Counted from the stretch's first letter, positions 1 to 7,654 are shown. The stretch: DNA of 7,742 bases from Oscillospiraceae bacterium (GCA_902802215.1 CADCLH010000151.1:1-7742); one strand, 5' to 3'. Made by a program: numbers and translations. Notes: generated by a model from the letters alone, not told the origin.

Positions 1-729
1 CACTTGATCCTGGTCAACGGCGTCACGCTGCACTATGCAGACGTCGGAAGCGGAAAGCCCGTTGTGCTGGTGCACGGGAACGGCGAGAGCCACGAGCTGT
101 TTGACGTGGAGATCGGACAGCTGGCCGCCGCGGGGTACCGGGTCCTTGCGCCGGACTCGAGAGGCCACGGGGCAAACGAGCCGCTCAAAGAATACCACTA
201 CGCCGATATGGCGGAGGATATGTTTCTGTTTATACGGGAACTCGGACTGGAAAAACCGCTTTTCTACGGCCACAGCGACGGCGGCATCATCGGCCTGCTG
301 CTGGAGCTCCTGCATCCGGGGACGCTCGGCGTGATGGCCGCCAGCGGCGTCAACCTCAGCCCGGAGGGGATCGAGCCGTCCTTTATCGAGGAGTTCACGG
401 AAATCAACCGGAAAAACCCGGACCCGCTGATCACCCTGATGCTGACGGAGCCGCACATCGACCCGGAGTCTTTGGAGAGCATCGACATTCCGGTGCTGCT
501 CACGGTGGGGGAGAACGATCTGATCCTGCCGGAGGAGACCATGCGCATCGCGGCGCATCTGCCGCGGGCGCAGCTCGTGATCGTCAAAGGGGAGGACCAC
601 GGGAGCTACATCGACGGCAGCGAGATCATGGGGGACCTGCTGCTCGCGTTTTTTGAGACGGGTACAATACAGGCCGATCCCAAGCTGTATGATATACGGA
701 TATTGGAAAAAGGGGGAACAACCACATGA
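1..729 (+). CDS. alpha/beta-fold hydrolase (5' end probably truncated by window)
   Basis: This is a predicted cytosolic serine hydrolase of the alpha/beta-hydrolase superfamily; the substrate cannot be told from sequence. Counting from the TTG at position 4, the visible motifs are the oxyanion-hole strand VLVHGNG (residues 21-27), DSRGHG (51-56), the nucleophile elbow GHSDGG with Ser91, the acid in VGENDLILP (Asp172) and the histidine in EDHG (His199). The Ser-Asp-His triad is therefore complete and in the usual order. At about 241 residues it is short for the family, with only ~45 residues between the core strands where a lid would sit. The open frame runs to base 1, and relatives usually start one to three residues before the LxVNGVxLHY strand. 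The true start is therefore probably just outside the window, although the TTG at 4 is possible. No signal peptide is visible in the part present. The stop overlaps the next gene's start by four bases (ATGA), which suggests translational coupling. Confidence 0.88.
   Translation, partial: HLILVNGVTLHYADVGSGKPVVLVHGNGESHELFDVEIGQLAAAGYRVLAPDSRGHGANEPLKEYHYADMAEDMFLFIRELGLEKPLFYGHSDGGIIGLLLELLHPGTLGVMAASGVNLSPEGIEPSFIEEFTEINRKNPDPLITLMLTEPHIDPESLESIDIPVLLTVGENDLILPEETMRIAAHLPRAQLVIVKGEDHGSYIDGSEIMGDLLLAFFETGTIQADPKLYDIRILEKGGTTT
711..717 (+). promoter_or_regulatory. ribosome binding site of the unknown lipoprotein gene
   Basis: AGGGGGA lies 8 nt before the ATG at 726, inside the last codons of the hydrolase gene. 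It supports 726 as the start and fits coupled translation across the ATGA overlap. Confidence 0.6.
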
Positions 730-2297
730 AACACGTCCTCAGACGCGAATTGGCGCTTGCGCTCATCCTCGCGCTTGCGCTGTCTCTCGGCGCCTGCGCG
801 GCTGCGCCTTCTTCGGCGCCTAAGCCGACCTCCGCGCCTGCGCCGACGGAAGCGCCCGCATCGACGCCGAAGCCCACAGAGGCGCCCGTTTTGACGCCGG
901 AGCCGACTCAGACGCCCGAGCCGGAGGACCCCAACGTGACCGTCTTTGAAAACTTCGGCCTGATGCTGAAGGTCCCGAACGAGCTTGCGGATAAGCTCAT
1001 TCTGGAGACGAAGGACGAGCCGCTGTTTAACGCGACGGAGATCGCGTCGAGAGAAGCGGCGGAGAAGAAGCACCTGGAGTATGCGGACGGCATGGGCTGG
1101 CTGTTCAGCATCTCCCGCGTCACCGAAGACGAGCTCCATGAGATGCTGACCTATGTCATGTTCGGGCAGGAGGTCTTTGCCCGGGACGACAGCGGCTGCT
1201 ACTATGTCCTGAACACGCCCACCGACGTCCGCATCGATCGGGAGGGCGAGATCACCGAGGCCGACTTGGCGCAGTGGAGCGCGTTCTATCAGTGGATCAA
1301 CGGCTCGATGCGCGAGCGCTTCATCGCGGACAACGCCCTGACGCCGTGCCGCGTCAGCAACACGGATCTTGACATTGAGCTCGCGCGGATCGTCTGGAAC
1401 GGGGAGACGGCGTATACGCTGGCCAGTCTGGCCGACGGCGTACACGGCCTCGGCAACGCGGACGGCGCCGCGGCGGCGGAGAAGATCCTGTCCGAATGCT
1501 TTTTCAAGATGACCGACGAGGAGAGCCCGGACGGGGAGTATCTGGTCCTCCAGATCCCGGATTCGAGGGTGCGCTTTGACTTCTTCTACGCGGAAGCCGG
1601 TCGTCTTGTTCGGGAGTACCGGGACGATATGGTGATCCTGTACCGCTGCACGGAGGACGTCGACGTCGCGTCTCTGGTCGAACAGTGGTATGAGGCCCTC
1701 CCGCGGGCTGCGCAGACCTATGACGCCGACGCCTACCGGAAGGCAAAGAACGATCTGCTCTCGGAGTACACCGGCCTGAACCAGCCCGCGCTGGAGGACT
1801 TTGACGACGAGGCGCATCCGGAGCTGCCCTGGTACTCGGCGATCGTTGCCAACCCGGTCCGCAACAGCCTGTACTACGCCCTTTATGACTTTGACGGCAA
1901 CGCCGTGCCCGAGCTGGTGATCGCCGCCGGGGATGACGACTGGAAGCAGCCGGCGGGGATCTACGCCTTCGACGGGGAAAAGATGGTCTACCTGTGCAAG
2001 CAGATGCCCCTGGGAGAGCGGTGCAGCCTCTCGTATTTTGAGGACGGCCTGTTTGCCGTGCAGGGCTCCGGCGGCGCGGCCACCGGCTCCGTGGCGATCT
2101 ATCGGATCGCGCCGGACGGGTTCAGCACCGACCTGATCGAGATCATGGACTACGAATACCAGGACGAAAACAAGGTGACCTATACGCCCGAAATCGGCAA
2201 CATGAGCCCGCAGGAATTCGAGCAGGGCGACTATCTGCGCGGCTTTGACGTGCCGCTGTACTTTAAGCTGTTTGCCGGAAAACGGGATCAGAACTAA
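726..2297 (+). CDS. surface lipoprotein of unknown function with C-terminal DxDGNxxxEL module
   Basis: I do not recognise a named family for this 523-residue protein. It has a lipoprotein signal peptide: basic MKHVLRR, a hydrophobic Leu/Ala core, then the lipobox LGAC with Cys24 as the predicted lipidated residue, so it should be anchored outside the membrane. An acidic Glu8 in the n-region is unusual. Residues 25-70 form a low-complexity Ala/Pro/Thr/Glu linker. Residues ~71-330 look like one soluble domain that begins VTVFENFGLMLKVP. Residues ~360-515 form a second domain with YALYDFDGNAVPEL (384-397), a D-x-D-G-N-x-x-x-E-L pattern, followed by IYAFDGEKMVYL. From memory, this arrangement recurs in surface lipoproteins of gut Clostridia; calcium binding is possible but unproven. 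It sits between a hydrolase gene (4-nt overlap) and a nucleotidase lipoprotein gene (31-nt gap) and is probably co-transcribed with both. Confidence 0.85.
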   Translation: MKHVLRRELALALILALALSLGACAAAPSSAPKPTSAPAPTEAPASTPKPTEAPVLTPEPTQTPEPEDPNVTVFENFGLMLKVPNELADKLILETKDEPLFNATEIASREAAEKKHLEYADGMGWLFSISRVTEDELHEMLTYVMFGQEVFARDDSGCYYVLNTPTDVRIDREGEITEADLAQWSAFYQWINGSMRERFIADNALTPCRVSNTDLDIELARIVWNGETAYTLASLADGVHGLGNADGAAAAEKILSECFFKMTDEESPDGEYLVLQIPDSRVRFDFFYAEAGRLVREYRDDMVILYRCTEDVDVASLVEQWYEALPRAAQTYDADAYRKAKNDLLSEYTGLNQPALEDFDDEAHPELPWYSAIVANPVRNSLYYALYDFDGNAVPELVIAAGDDDWKQPAGIYAFDGEKMVYLCKQMPLGERCSLSYFEDGLFAVQGSGGAATGSVAIYRIAPDGFSTDLIEIMDYEYQDENKVTYTPEIGNMSPQEFEQGDYLRGFDVPLYFKLFAGKRDQN

Positions 2298-2314
2298 ACG
2301 AAATCAATACATAA

Positions 2315-2321
2315 AGGGAGG
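2315..2321 (+). promoter_or_regulatory. ribosome binding site that sets the nucleotidase start
   Basis: AGGGAGG is a near-perfect anti-16S match placed 7 nt before the ATG at 2329. It settles the start. The in-frame ATG at 2245 would overlap the previous gene and put 28 unrelated residues ahead of a clean lipoprotein signal peptide. Confidence 0.8.
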
Positions 2322-2328
2322 AAAACGC

Positions 2329-4038
2329 ATGAAAACGAAGCTGAAAAGAACGCTGTGTCTGCTCGTGATCGCCGTGATGCTGCTGACGGCGGCGGGCTGC
2401 TCTGCGGCTAATCCGCAGGCGACAGCGCAGCCCACGCAGGCGCCCGCGCCCGAGACAGCGGCGCCCGCCGCCGAGACGCCCGCTCCCGCGCCGGAGCCGG
2501 AGGCCCCCGCAAAACCGGAGCCTGAGAAAAACGGCGATATCGTGATCCTTTACACCAGCGACATCCACTGCGGCATCGACCAGGGCTTCGGCTACGCCGG
2601 ACTGGAGCAGGTCCGCGACTATCTGATCGCCCAGGGCAACGACGTCATTCTCGTGGACGACGGCGACAACATCCAGGGCGAGCCGATCGGCACGATGACC
2701 AAGGGCGACGCGCTGATCGACCTCATGAACGACATGGGCTACAGCGTCGCCATCCCCGGCAACCATGAGTTCGACTACGGTATGGAGCGTTTCCTTGACC
2801 TGACGAAAAAGGCGAACTTCCCCTATATCAGCTGCAACTTCAACTACAAGGGCGAGCTTGTGTTCGAGCCCTATGTGATCCGGGAGCTGGCCGGGAAGAA
2901 GGTCGGCTTTGTCGGTGTGACCACACCGGAGACCCTGACCAGCTCCACGCCTACCTATTTCCAGGATGAAAACGGAAAGTTTGTCTACGGCTTTATGCAG
3001 GATGATACCGGCGAGGCTGTTTACAACGCGGTGCAGAAGGCGGTGGACGACGCCCGCGCGGAAGGCGCGGAGTATGTGATCGTTCTGGCGCACTGCGGCA
3101 ACGAGGTCGTCTGTGAACCCTGGACCTACGGAGACATCATCTCACACACCGACGGGATCGATGCGTTTCTGGACGGTCACAGCCATGACACCGATCAGGT
3201 GATCGTGAAGAACAAGGATGGAAAGGACGTCCCGCGTTCTGCCTGCGGCACGAAGATGGCCTGCATCGGCTGGTGCCGCATCGCGGCTGACGGGAAAGTC
3301 ACCGCGGGCCTCTACACCTGGAACAACGATGTCGCCGCACCGAAGCTGCTGGGCATCGAAAACGAGATGTCCCGCGCGGTCGCGGACGCCTCGGACGAGC
3401 TGAAAGAGCAGCTTCAGAAGGTCGTGGCTCACGCGGATGTGGATCTGACCATCAATGATCCCACCGAGGTGGACGCCAACGGCAGGCCAATCCGCATGAT
3501 CCGCCGCGCGGAGACCAATTTGGGCGACCTGTGCGCGGACGCCTACCGCGACCAGTCCGGCGCGGATATCGCTGTTCTCAACGGCGGCGGTGTTCGTGCA
3601 AACATCAAGCAGGGGGACGTTACGCTGAACGATATTTTGAGCGTCAATCCCTTCGGCAACATGCTCTGCCTGATCGAGGTAAGCGGCCAGCAGATCCTGG
3701 ACGCGCTCGAATGGGGCGCCCGCAGCGTTCCCGACGAGTGCGGCGGCTTCCTGCAGGTCTCCGGATTGAGCTACGAGGTCCACAGCTATATCGAATCCCC
3801 GTGCGTGTCCGATGAGAAGCGAGCGCCGTGTGAAGAACGTCCTGATCGGCGGCGAGCCGCTCGATCCGGCAAAGACCTACACGCTGGCCAGTCACGAATT
3901 CATGCTGCTCAAGAACGGCGACGGCTTTACGATGTTCGAGGGCTCGCGCCTGCTGCTGGACCGCGTGAAGATCGACAACCAGGTGCTGATCGACTACATC
4001 ACCGAGACCCTGGGCGGCAGCATCGGAGAAGCTTATGA
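2329..4038 (+). CDS. 5'-nucleotidase / cyclic phosphodiesterase family lipoprotein, frame broken near its C-terminus
   Basis: This is a metallophosphoesterase of the UshA/YfkN-like 5'-nucleotidase family. Members dephosphorylate nucleotides or 2',3'-cyclic nucleotides outside the cell to release nucleosides and phosphate. The signal peptide ends in the lipobox TAAGC (Cys24), and residues 25-69 are a Pro/Ala/Glu linker. The catalytic domain carries the metal motifs SDIH (Asp78, His80), DDGDNIQG (Asp113), GNHEFD (Asn145, His146), AHCGNE (His255) and DGHSHD (His284, His286). The C-terminal nucleotidase domain shows ETNLGD (395-400), NGGGVR (418-423), NPFGN (Phe442) and GGFLQVSGL (Phe474); the two Phe are candidates for base stacking. 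After SDE (3808-3816) the frame goes wrong. From about residue 498 to the stop at 4036-4038 the translation is Arg-rich nonsense, while the true C-terminus continues in the next frame to 4087. If real, the lesion removes the last ~89 residues and probably inactivates the enzyme. Confidence 0.9.
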   Translation: MKTKLKRTLCLLVIAVMLLTAAGCSAANPQATAQPTQAPAPETAAPAAETPAPAPEPEAPAKPEPEKNGDIVILYTSDIHCGIDQGFGYAGLEQVRDYLIAQGNDVILVDDGDNIQGEPIGTMTKGDALIDLMNDMGYSVAIPGNHEFDYGMERFLDLTKKANFPYISCNFNYKGELVFEPYVIRELAGKKVGFVGVTTPETLTSSTPTYFQDENGKFVYGFMQDDTGEAVYNAVQKAVDDARAEGAEYVIVLAHCGNEVVCEPWTYGDIISHTDGIDAFLDGHSHDTDQVIVKNKDGKDVPRSACGTKMACIGWCRIAADGKVTAGLYTWNNDVAAPKLLGIENEMSRAVADASDELKEQLQKVVAHADVDLTINDPTEVDANGRPIRMIRRAETNLGDLCADAYRDQSGADIAVLNGGGVRANIKQGDVTLNDILSVNPFGNMLCLIEVSGQQILDALEWGARSVPDECGGFLQVSGLSYEVHSYIESPCVSDEKRAPCEERPDRRRAARSGKDLHAGQSRIHAAQERRRLYDVRGLAPAAGPREDRQPGADRLHHRDPGRQHRRSL

Positions 4039-4087
4039 CGATCCCTTCGGACAGGGACGCATCGTGATCGTGGAAGAGAAACCCTGA
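3812..4087 (+). pseudogene. out-of-frame C-terminal remainder of the 5'-nucleotidase
   Basis: This stretch is offset by +1 from the upstream coding frame. It encodes RVKNVLIGGEPLDPAKTYTL, then ASHEFMLLKNGDGFTMF, and ends YDDPFGQGRIVIVEEKP before the TGA at 4085-4087. This is the standard end of 5'-nucleotidase C-terminal domains, including the TYTLASH and GDGFTMF segments that help close the substrate site. It has no ribosome binding site of its own, and the ATG at 3812 is incidental. The homology starts at the ERRVKNV codons (about 3821). Read as one gene, 2329-4087 would encode roughly 585 residues, a normal length for a lipoprotein member. No other stop or frame change is visible downstream, so the lesion is recent or a sequencing/assembly error. 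Confidence 0.85.
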
Positions 4088-4108
4088 AAAGAAAGCTGAC
4101 CAAACGGC

Positions 4109-4143
4109 AAATGCCCGCCTGCACAACGCAGGCGGGCATTTTT
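4109..4143 (+). terminator. intrinsic terminator of the hydrolase-lipoprotein-nucleotidase transcript, perhaps bidirectional
   Basis: A perfect 14-bp inverted repeat (4109-4122 with 4128-4141) encloses the 5-nt loop ACAAC. The core GCCCGCCTGC is very GC-rich, and a run of five T (4139-4143) overlaps and follows the stem. It starts 21 nt after the TGA at 4085-4087. The convergent gene ends at 4155, so the same hairpin may stop that transcript too. On the minus strand, however, only three T follow the stem before GCCG, so termination there should be weaker. Confidence 0.9.
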
Positions 4144-4154
4144 GCGGTCTTTCT

Positions 4155-7100
4155 TTATTTCTTCTTATCCTCGCGCATCCGCTTTTCCGCGAGCGCATAC
4201 ACGTCGCCGGCGAGGCCGTTTCCCACATAGCGGGCCAAACCGTAGGCGATCACAGGCCCCCGGCCGTCCGCGTTGATCCGGTTGTTCTCATCAAGCTGAG
4301 CAAACAGCTCGTCCAGCCTCTCATAGTCATGGCCGCGGGCGATGACCGCAAAGCGGTCATCCTCGATCCGGAATACCGGGCTGCGCTTGAACAGGGCGCA
4401 GATCTCGGCGCAGGCCTGCCGGATGACCTGGTCGCCGGCGTGACGGCCGCGGGTATGGTTGACTTCCTTCAGACCGCGCACGTTGAACACCGCCACGGCA
4501 AAGCCGAGCTCGCGGCTGTCCGTGATCTGCGCGTTGAGCTGTTCTTCCGCCTCCAGATAGGCGGTGCGGTTCTTCACGCCGGTGAGAGAGTCCAGGTTCG
4601 CGCGGGAGCGCGCGACGGACAGATCGTGCGCAAATGCCATGTCGCGCCGGACGCGGGCGTCGATGTTGTTGACGCCGATGATGAGCTGCGGGCCGTCCTT
4701 CTCCTGCACCATCGCCGCCTTGAGAATCACATATTTGGGCTCGCCCCGGATCATCAGGCGGTATTGCAGCTCAAAGACCCCGCTGTTTCGGATCTCCCGC
4801 AGGACGTTCTCCTTCGTAAAGGACTTAAGAAACCGGTCAAGGTCCTCGCTGAAAATCACATGGGTGCCGTCTCGTCGGGCGGAGTTGAAGAAATCCTCGC
4901 CCGCTTTCTCAAGCTCCAGGTTCTCATAATCGGAAGAGGCGTTGTATTCCGTATACCGGTCGGTCACCGGGTCCACCGTGTAGATGCAGATGTAGTCCCC
5001 CGACAGGGCGCAGATGCGCGCGTAGGTGGTGCGCTCCTCCTCCAGCCGTTCAAGGGCCTGCTTCTCCTGCATCTGGGCGTTGATGTTGTTCACGCCGATG
5101 ATGATGTGATGCTCGTCGGTGTTCATGCGCACGGCCTTCATGTTGACGTAGACGGGCTTCCCGTCCATCATCAGGCGGTAGGTGAGCGTAAAGGAGCCCT
5201 GCGCCTGAAGCGCATGCAGCACGTTCTCCTTGGTAAAGGAACGGATAACCAATTCGCGGTCGTCGGGATACACCAGCTTGAGCGCGTCCTGCCGGCTGGC
5301 GTTGAAGAAATCCTTCCCGTGCCGTTCCAGATTGATATCCTCCTGCTGCTGGCTGGAGCTGTATTGGATAAAATCTTCCGTCTCCAGATTCACATAGAAG
5401 AGATCAAAATAGTCGTCGGACAGGGCGTTGGCGATCTGCGCGTAGCTCAGACCGGCGTTCCCGCTCCGCTTGTCGATGACGGCCAGCACCGCGACGGCGA
5501 GGGCCGAGGTGCCGGTGACGGGGTTGACGGCGACACGCTTGATCAGGGCGTGGACCGTGGAGCCGTCCGGCATCGTCTCGTCGACAATAAGCTGATTCCC
5601 TTCGATCCCGCACTGGCGCGCGGCGCGCAGGAAGCCGAGGCCTGATTTGGCCGTCATGCCGGAATACGGCAGAGACTTGCCGATATAAACCACGCCGCAC
5701 ATCCGGGTCATGAAGGAACGGTAGGTGTTGTTGCAGCGTACCAACGTAAACTCGTCCGGAGTGGTCTCGATGATCGCCATGGGGAGGGTGTTGAAATAGT
5801 TGCGGAGGGATTCCTGATCCTCCTCCTGTGCGATCACGGCGGCGTCGTAGAGGTTGATCCTGCCGATGGCGGTATAGTACTCGGTTTCCTCCGGGTTTTC
5901 AAAGCCGATCTGGATGCCTTTCCGGTTGCGCTCGACGATCTCCTCCGGCGGAATGGCCTTGCAGAAGTAATAGCCTTGCAGCTTGGTGCAGCCGATCTCC
6001 CGCAGAAACTCGACCTGCTCCGCGGTCTCGACGCCCTCGCAGACGGTTTCGATCCCGAGGCCGATGGCCATGCGGACCAGCTCCGTGAGGATGATCTTGC
6101 CCTCCTCGCGCTCATTGAAGCGCTGCATGAAGCGCATGTCGAACTTCAGCACATCAAAATGAATGTCCTGAAGCACGTCAAGAGAGGAATAACCGCTGCC
6201 GAAATCGTCCATCCAGACCTGAAAGCCCAGCTTCTGGAAACGCCCGACCTGTTCGCGGATAAAGGAGGGGTCCCTGCCGACGACGCTCTCGGTGATCTCG
6301 ACGGTCAGCTTGTCCCGGGCGATCCCGGCCGCATCCACGCGCCGACGGATCTCCTCCACGATATCGCAGGCGTCGAAGTCGGAGCGTGAGAGGTTCACGG
6401 ACTGCGGCACGATATAGAGACCGGCCTCCGCCTGTGCCTTCATCTTTTCCAGTACCTGCTCGACCACATAGAGATCGAGCTTGTAGATCAGCTTCGCCTC
6501 TTCGAGCGTGGGAATGAAATCCGCGGGGGAGAGCAGACCGCGCACCGGGTCGATCCAACGGGACAGCGCCTCCTCGTCGCAGACTCTCCCGTTTGCGGAG
6601 CGGATGATGGGCTGGTAATAGACCTTGATCCATTTTTCCGCAAGGGCGCGGTCCAGATTATCCAGGATATAGTGCCGGTTCTCCGCATCGGCGAGCATGT
6701 TCTTGTTGAAAAAGGCATAACCGGATGCGTAGGAGCCGAGCGAATCACAGGCATATTTTGCCCTGTCGCAGGCGGTGCCGGGGTCAATTTCCTCCTCGTC
6801 ATCCGAATACATGCCGATCCGGATGGTAAGCGTCCTGCCGTCGTTTGCCGACGCGCATTCGGCGATGACCGCATCGAGCTTGTCCTCAAGATCTTCCGTC
6901 TCGGTGAAAACGGCGAAGTGATCCTGACCGAAGCGGCTGCAATTGTTGCTCTCAAACTGCCGGACCAGGATCTTGGAGACGGCCAGCAGCAGCTTGTCGC
7001 CCTCGGCAAAGCCGTACTTCCGGTTAAAATACTTCATGCCGTTGAGGTCGATGAACAGAACGGCGGGCGTTTTTCCCTCGCTCCGGGCAGCCTTGCGTCC

Positions 7101-7631
7101 GGCGTCGACCAGTTCGAGGAAGTAGGACATGTTCGGCAGGCCGGTCAGGTAGTCGTAGTAGTTGGCCTGAAGCATGCTCTCCTCGCGCAGAGCGGAGCGG
7201 AACACCGAGCGCAGCGCCGGACTCTGCGTGTCGCCTTCACCGGTGTAGCTGCCCTCGTCCGTATACCAGACAAAGGCGAGGCGTTCGCCGGTATCCGTAA
7301 AGACATGCTCGCCGATCGAGTGGACGATCTTATAGGTGGAGCTTCTCCACGCCTTCACGCGATAGACGACCTCATACCGACCGCCCTGCGTCGCAAAGCG
7401 ATAGGCGGCGTCGGCAACGCGGGAGGCGTCGTCCGGATGGGCCGTGCTGTAAATGTCGCTGGTCATGACGGCATACGCCTGCTCACGGGTCTCGAAATCA
7501 AACAGATCGCAGAAACCCGCGGAAAGCACGCGCGTGATCACACGCTTGTCCAGAAACTGGTACACCGCAAGGGGGACGCGGAGATTTTCCAGACAGGAAA
7601 ATTCCGCTTCGCTGAAGTGATACTTCTTCAT
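4155..7631 (-). CDS. multi-PAS cyclic-di-GMP phosphodiesterase: intact EAL domain with two degenerate GGDEF domains
   Basis: This 1158-residue protein has no signal peptide or membrane segment and is predicted cytosolic. Domains in order: PAS-like (~19-125, with HPDD at 65-68); GGDEF (~158-315); EAL (~320-575); PAS-like (~605-720); two duplicated PAS-like domains (~730-852 and ~870-992); a second GGDEF (~1008-1158). The EAL domain hydrolyses c-di-GMP to pGpG. It has EALSR (Glu354), NLS (Asn413), EITE (Glu445, Glu448), DDFGSGYSS (Asp475, Asp476), LKFD (Lys496), EGVET (Glu532, Glu535) and QGYYF (Gln552), with normal spacing. The GGDEF signatures are GQDHF (235-239) and EDDRF (1090-1094). The first keeps the metal Asp in DLNGMK (Asp195), but the second has Asn1050 there. 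Neither should make c-di-GMP, though the first might still bind GTP. The ATG at 7631 follows AAGGA (7641-7645) at 9-nt spacing. The gene is monocistronic, convergent with its neighbour and has its own promoter. Confidence 0.95.
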   Translation of the reverse strand: MKKYHFSEAEFSCLENLRVPLAVYQFLDKRVITRVLSAGFCDLFDFETREQAYAVMTSDIYSTAHPDDASRVADAAYRFATQGGRYEVVYRVKAWRSSTYKIVHSIGEHVFTDTGERLAFVWYTDEGSYTGEGDTQSPALRSVFRSALREESMLQANYYDYLTGLPNMSYFLELVDAGRKAARSEGKTPAVLFIDLNGMKYFNRKYGFAEGDKLLLAVSKILVRQFESNNCSRFGQDHFAVFTETEDLEDKLDAVIAECASANDGRTLTIRIGMYSDDEEEIDPGTACDRAKYACDSLGSYASGYAFFNKNMLADAENRHYILDNLDRALAEKWIKVYYQPIIRSANGRVCDEEALSRWIDPVRGLLSPADFIPTLEEAKLIYKLDLYVVEQVLEKMKAQAEAGLYIVPQSVNLSRSDFDACDIVEEIRRRVDAAGIARDKLTVEITESVVGRDPSFIREQVGRFQKLGFQVWMDDFGSGYSSLDVLQDIHFDVLKFDMRFMQRFNEREEGKIILTELVRMAIGLGIETVCEGVETAEQVEFLREIGCTKLQGYYFCKAIPPEEIVERNRKGIQIGFENPEETEYYTAIGRINLYDAAVIAQEEDQESLRNYFNTLPMAIIETTPDEFTLVRCNNTYRSFMTRMCGVVYIGKSLPYSGMTAKSGLGFLRAARQCGIEGNQLIVDETMPDGSTVHALIKRVAVNPVTGTSALAVAVLAVIDKRSGNAGLSYAQIANALSDDYFDLFYVNLETEDFIQYSSSQQQEDINLERHGKDFFNASRQDALKLVYPDDRELVIRSFTKENVLHALQAQGSFTLTYRLMMDGKPVYVNMKAVRMNTDEHHIIIGVNNINAQMQEKQALERLEEERTTYARICALSGDYICIYTVDPVTDRYTEYNASSDYENLELEKAGEDFFNSARRDGTHVIFSEDLDRFLKSFTKENVLREIRNSGVFELQYRLMIRGEPKYVILKAAMVQEKDGPQLIIGVNNIDARVRRDMAFAHDLSVARSRANLDSLTGVKNRTAYLEAEEQLNAQITDSRELGFAVAVFNVRGLKEVNHTRGRHAGDQVIRQACAEICALFKRSPVFRIEDDRFAVIARGHDYERLDELFAQLDENNRINADGRGPVIAYGLARYVGNGLAGDVYALAEKRMREDKKK
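4655..5444 (-). repeat. internal tandem duplication of a PAS-like domain
   Basis: Residues ~730-852 and ~870-992 of the EAL protein are clear paralogues. Both read G-x-DFFN-(20 residues)-SFTKENVL-(9)-GxFxLxYRLM-(3)-PxYVxxKA and end IIGVNNI. Similarity also shows in the DNA: 4804-4823 and 5221-5240 differ at one of 20 bases (417 nt apart), and 4655-4684 and 5075-5104 differ at two of 30 (420 nt apart). The middle of each copy is more diverged. This is a within-gene sensor-domain duplication, not a mobile repeat. Confidence 0.85.
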
Positions 7632-7654
7632 GTCGGTACATCCTTCGTGAGCCG

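Noticed and set aside
651..668. Possible internal promoter with TACAAT at 663-668
   Set aside because: The hexamer 17 nt upstream is TGCTCG, with no resemblance to a -35 box, and it lies within coding sequence of a tightly packed operon.
606..1817. 403-codon minus-strand open frame opposite the unknown lipoprotein
   Set aside because: The translation is dominated by Arg/Gly-rich low complexity mirroring the Pro/Ala linker; it has no motif, and the plus-strand gene has signal peptide, ribosome binding site and operon context.
2245..2328. Upstream in-frame ATG as the nucleotidase start
   Set aside because: It would overlap the previous gene by 53 nt and put 28 residues before the signal peptide; AGGGAGG at 2315-2321 fits the ATG at 2329.
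2263..3093. 276-codon minus-strand open frame opposite the nucleotidase
   Set aside because: It is a complementary-strand shadow of a gene with unmistakable catalytic motifs and shows no domain of its own.
3808..3830. Programmed ribosomal frameshift in the nucleotidase
   Set aside because: There is no slippery heptamer, shift-prone stop or nearby stimulatory hairpin, and relatives are not known to need one; a deletion or error is simpler.
4329..5645. 438-codon open frame on the plus strand
   Set aside because: It lies wholly antisense to the EAL/GGDEF gene, has no recognisable domain, and its Val/His/Leu/Asp-rich composition is typical of the complement of G/C-ending codons.
2329..7631. Functional link between the nucleotidase and the c-di-GMP phosphodiesterase (pGpG or GMP breakdown)
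   Set aside because: The genes are convergent and separately transcribed, one product is extracellular and the other cytosolic, so adjacency alone does not support a shared pathway.
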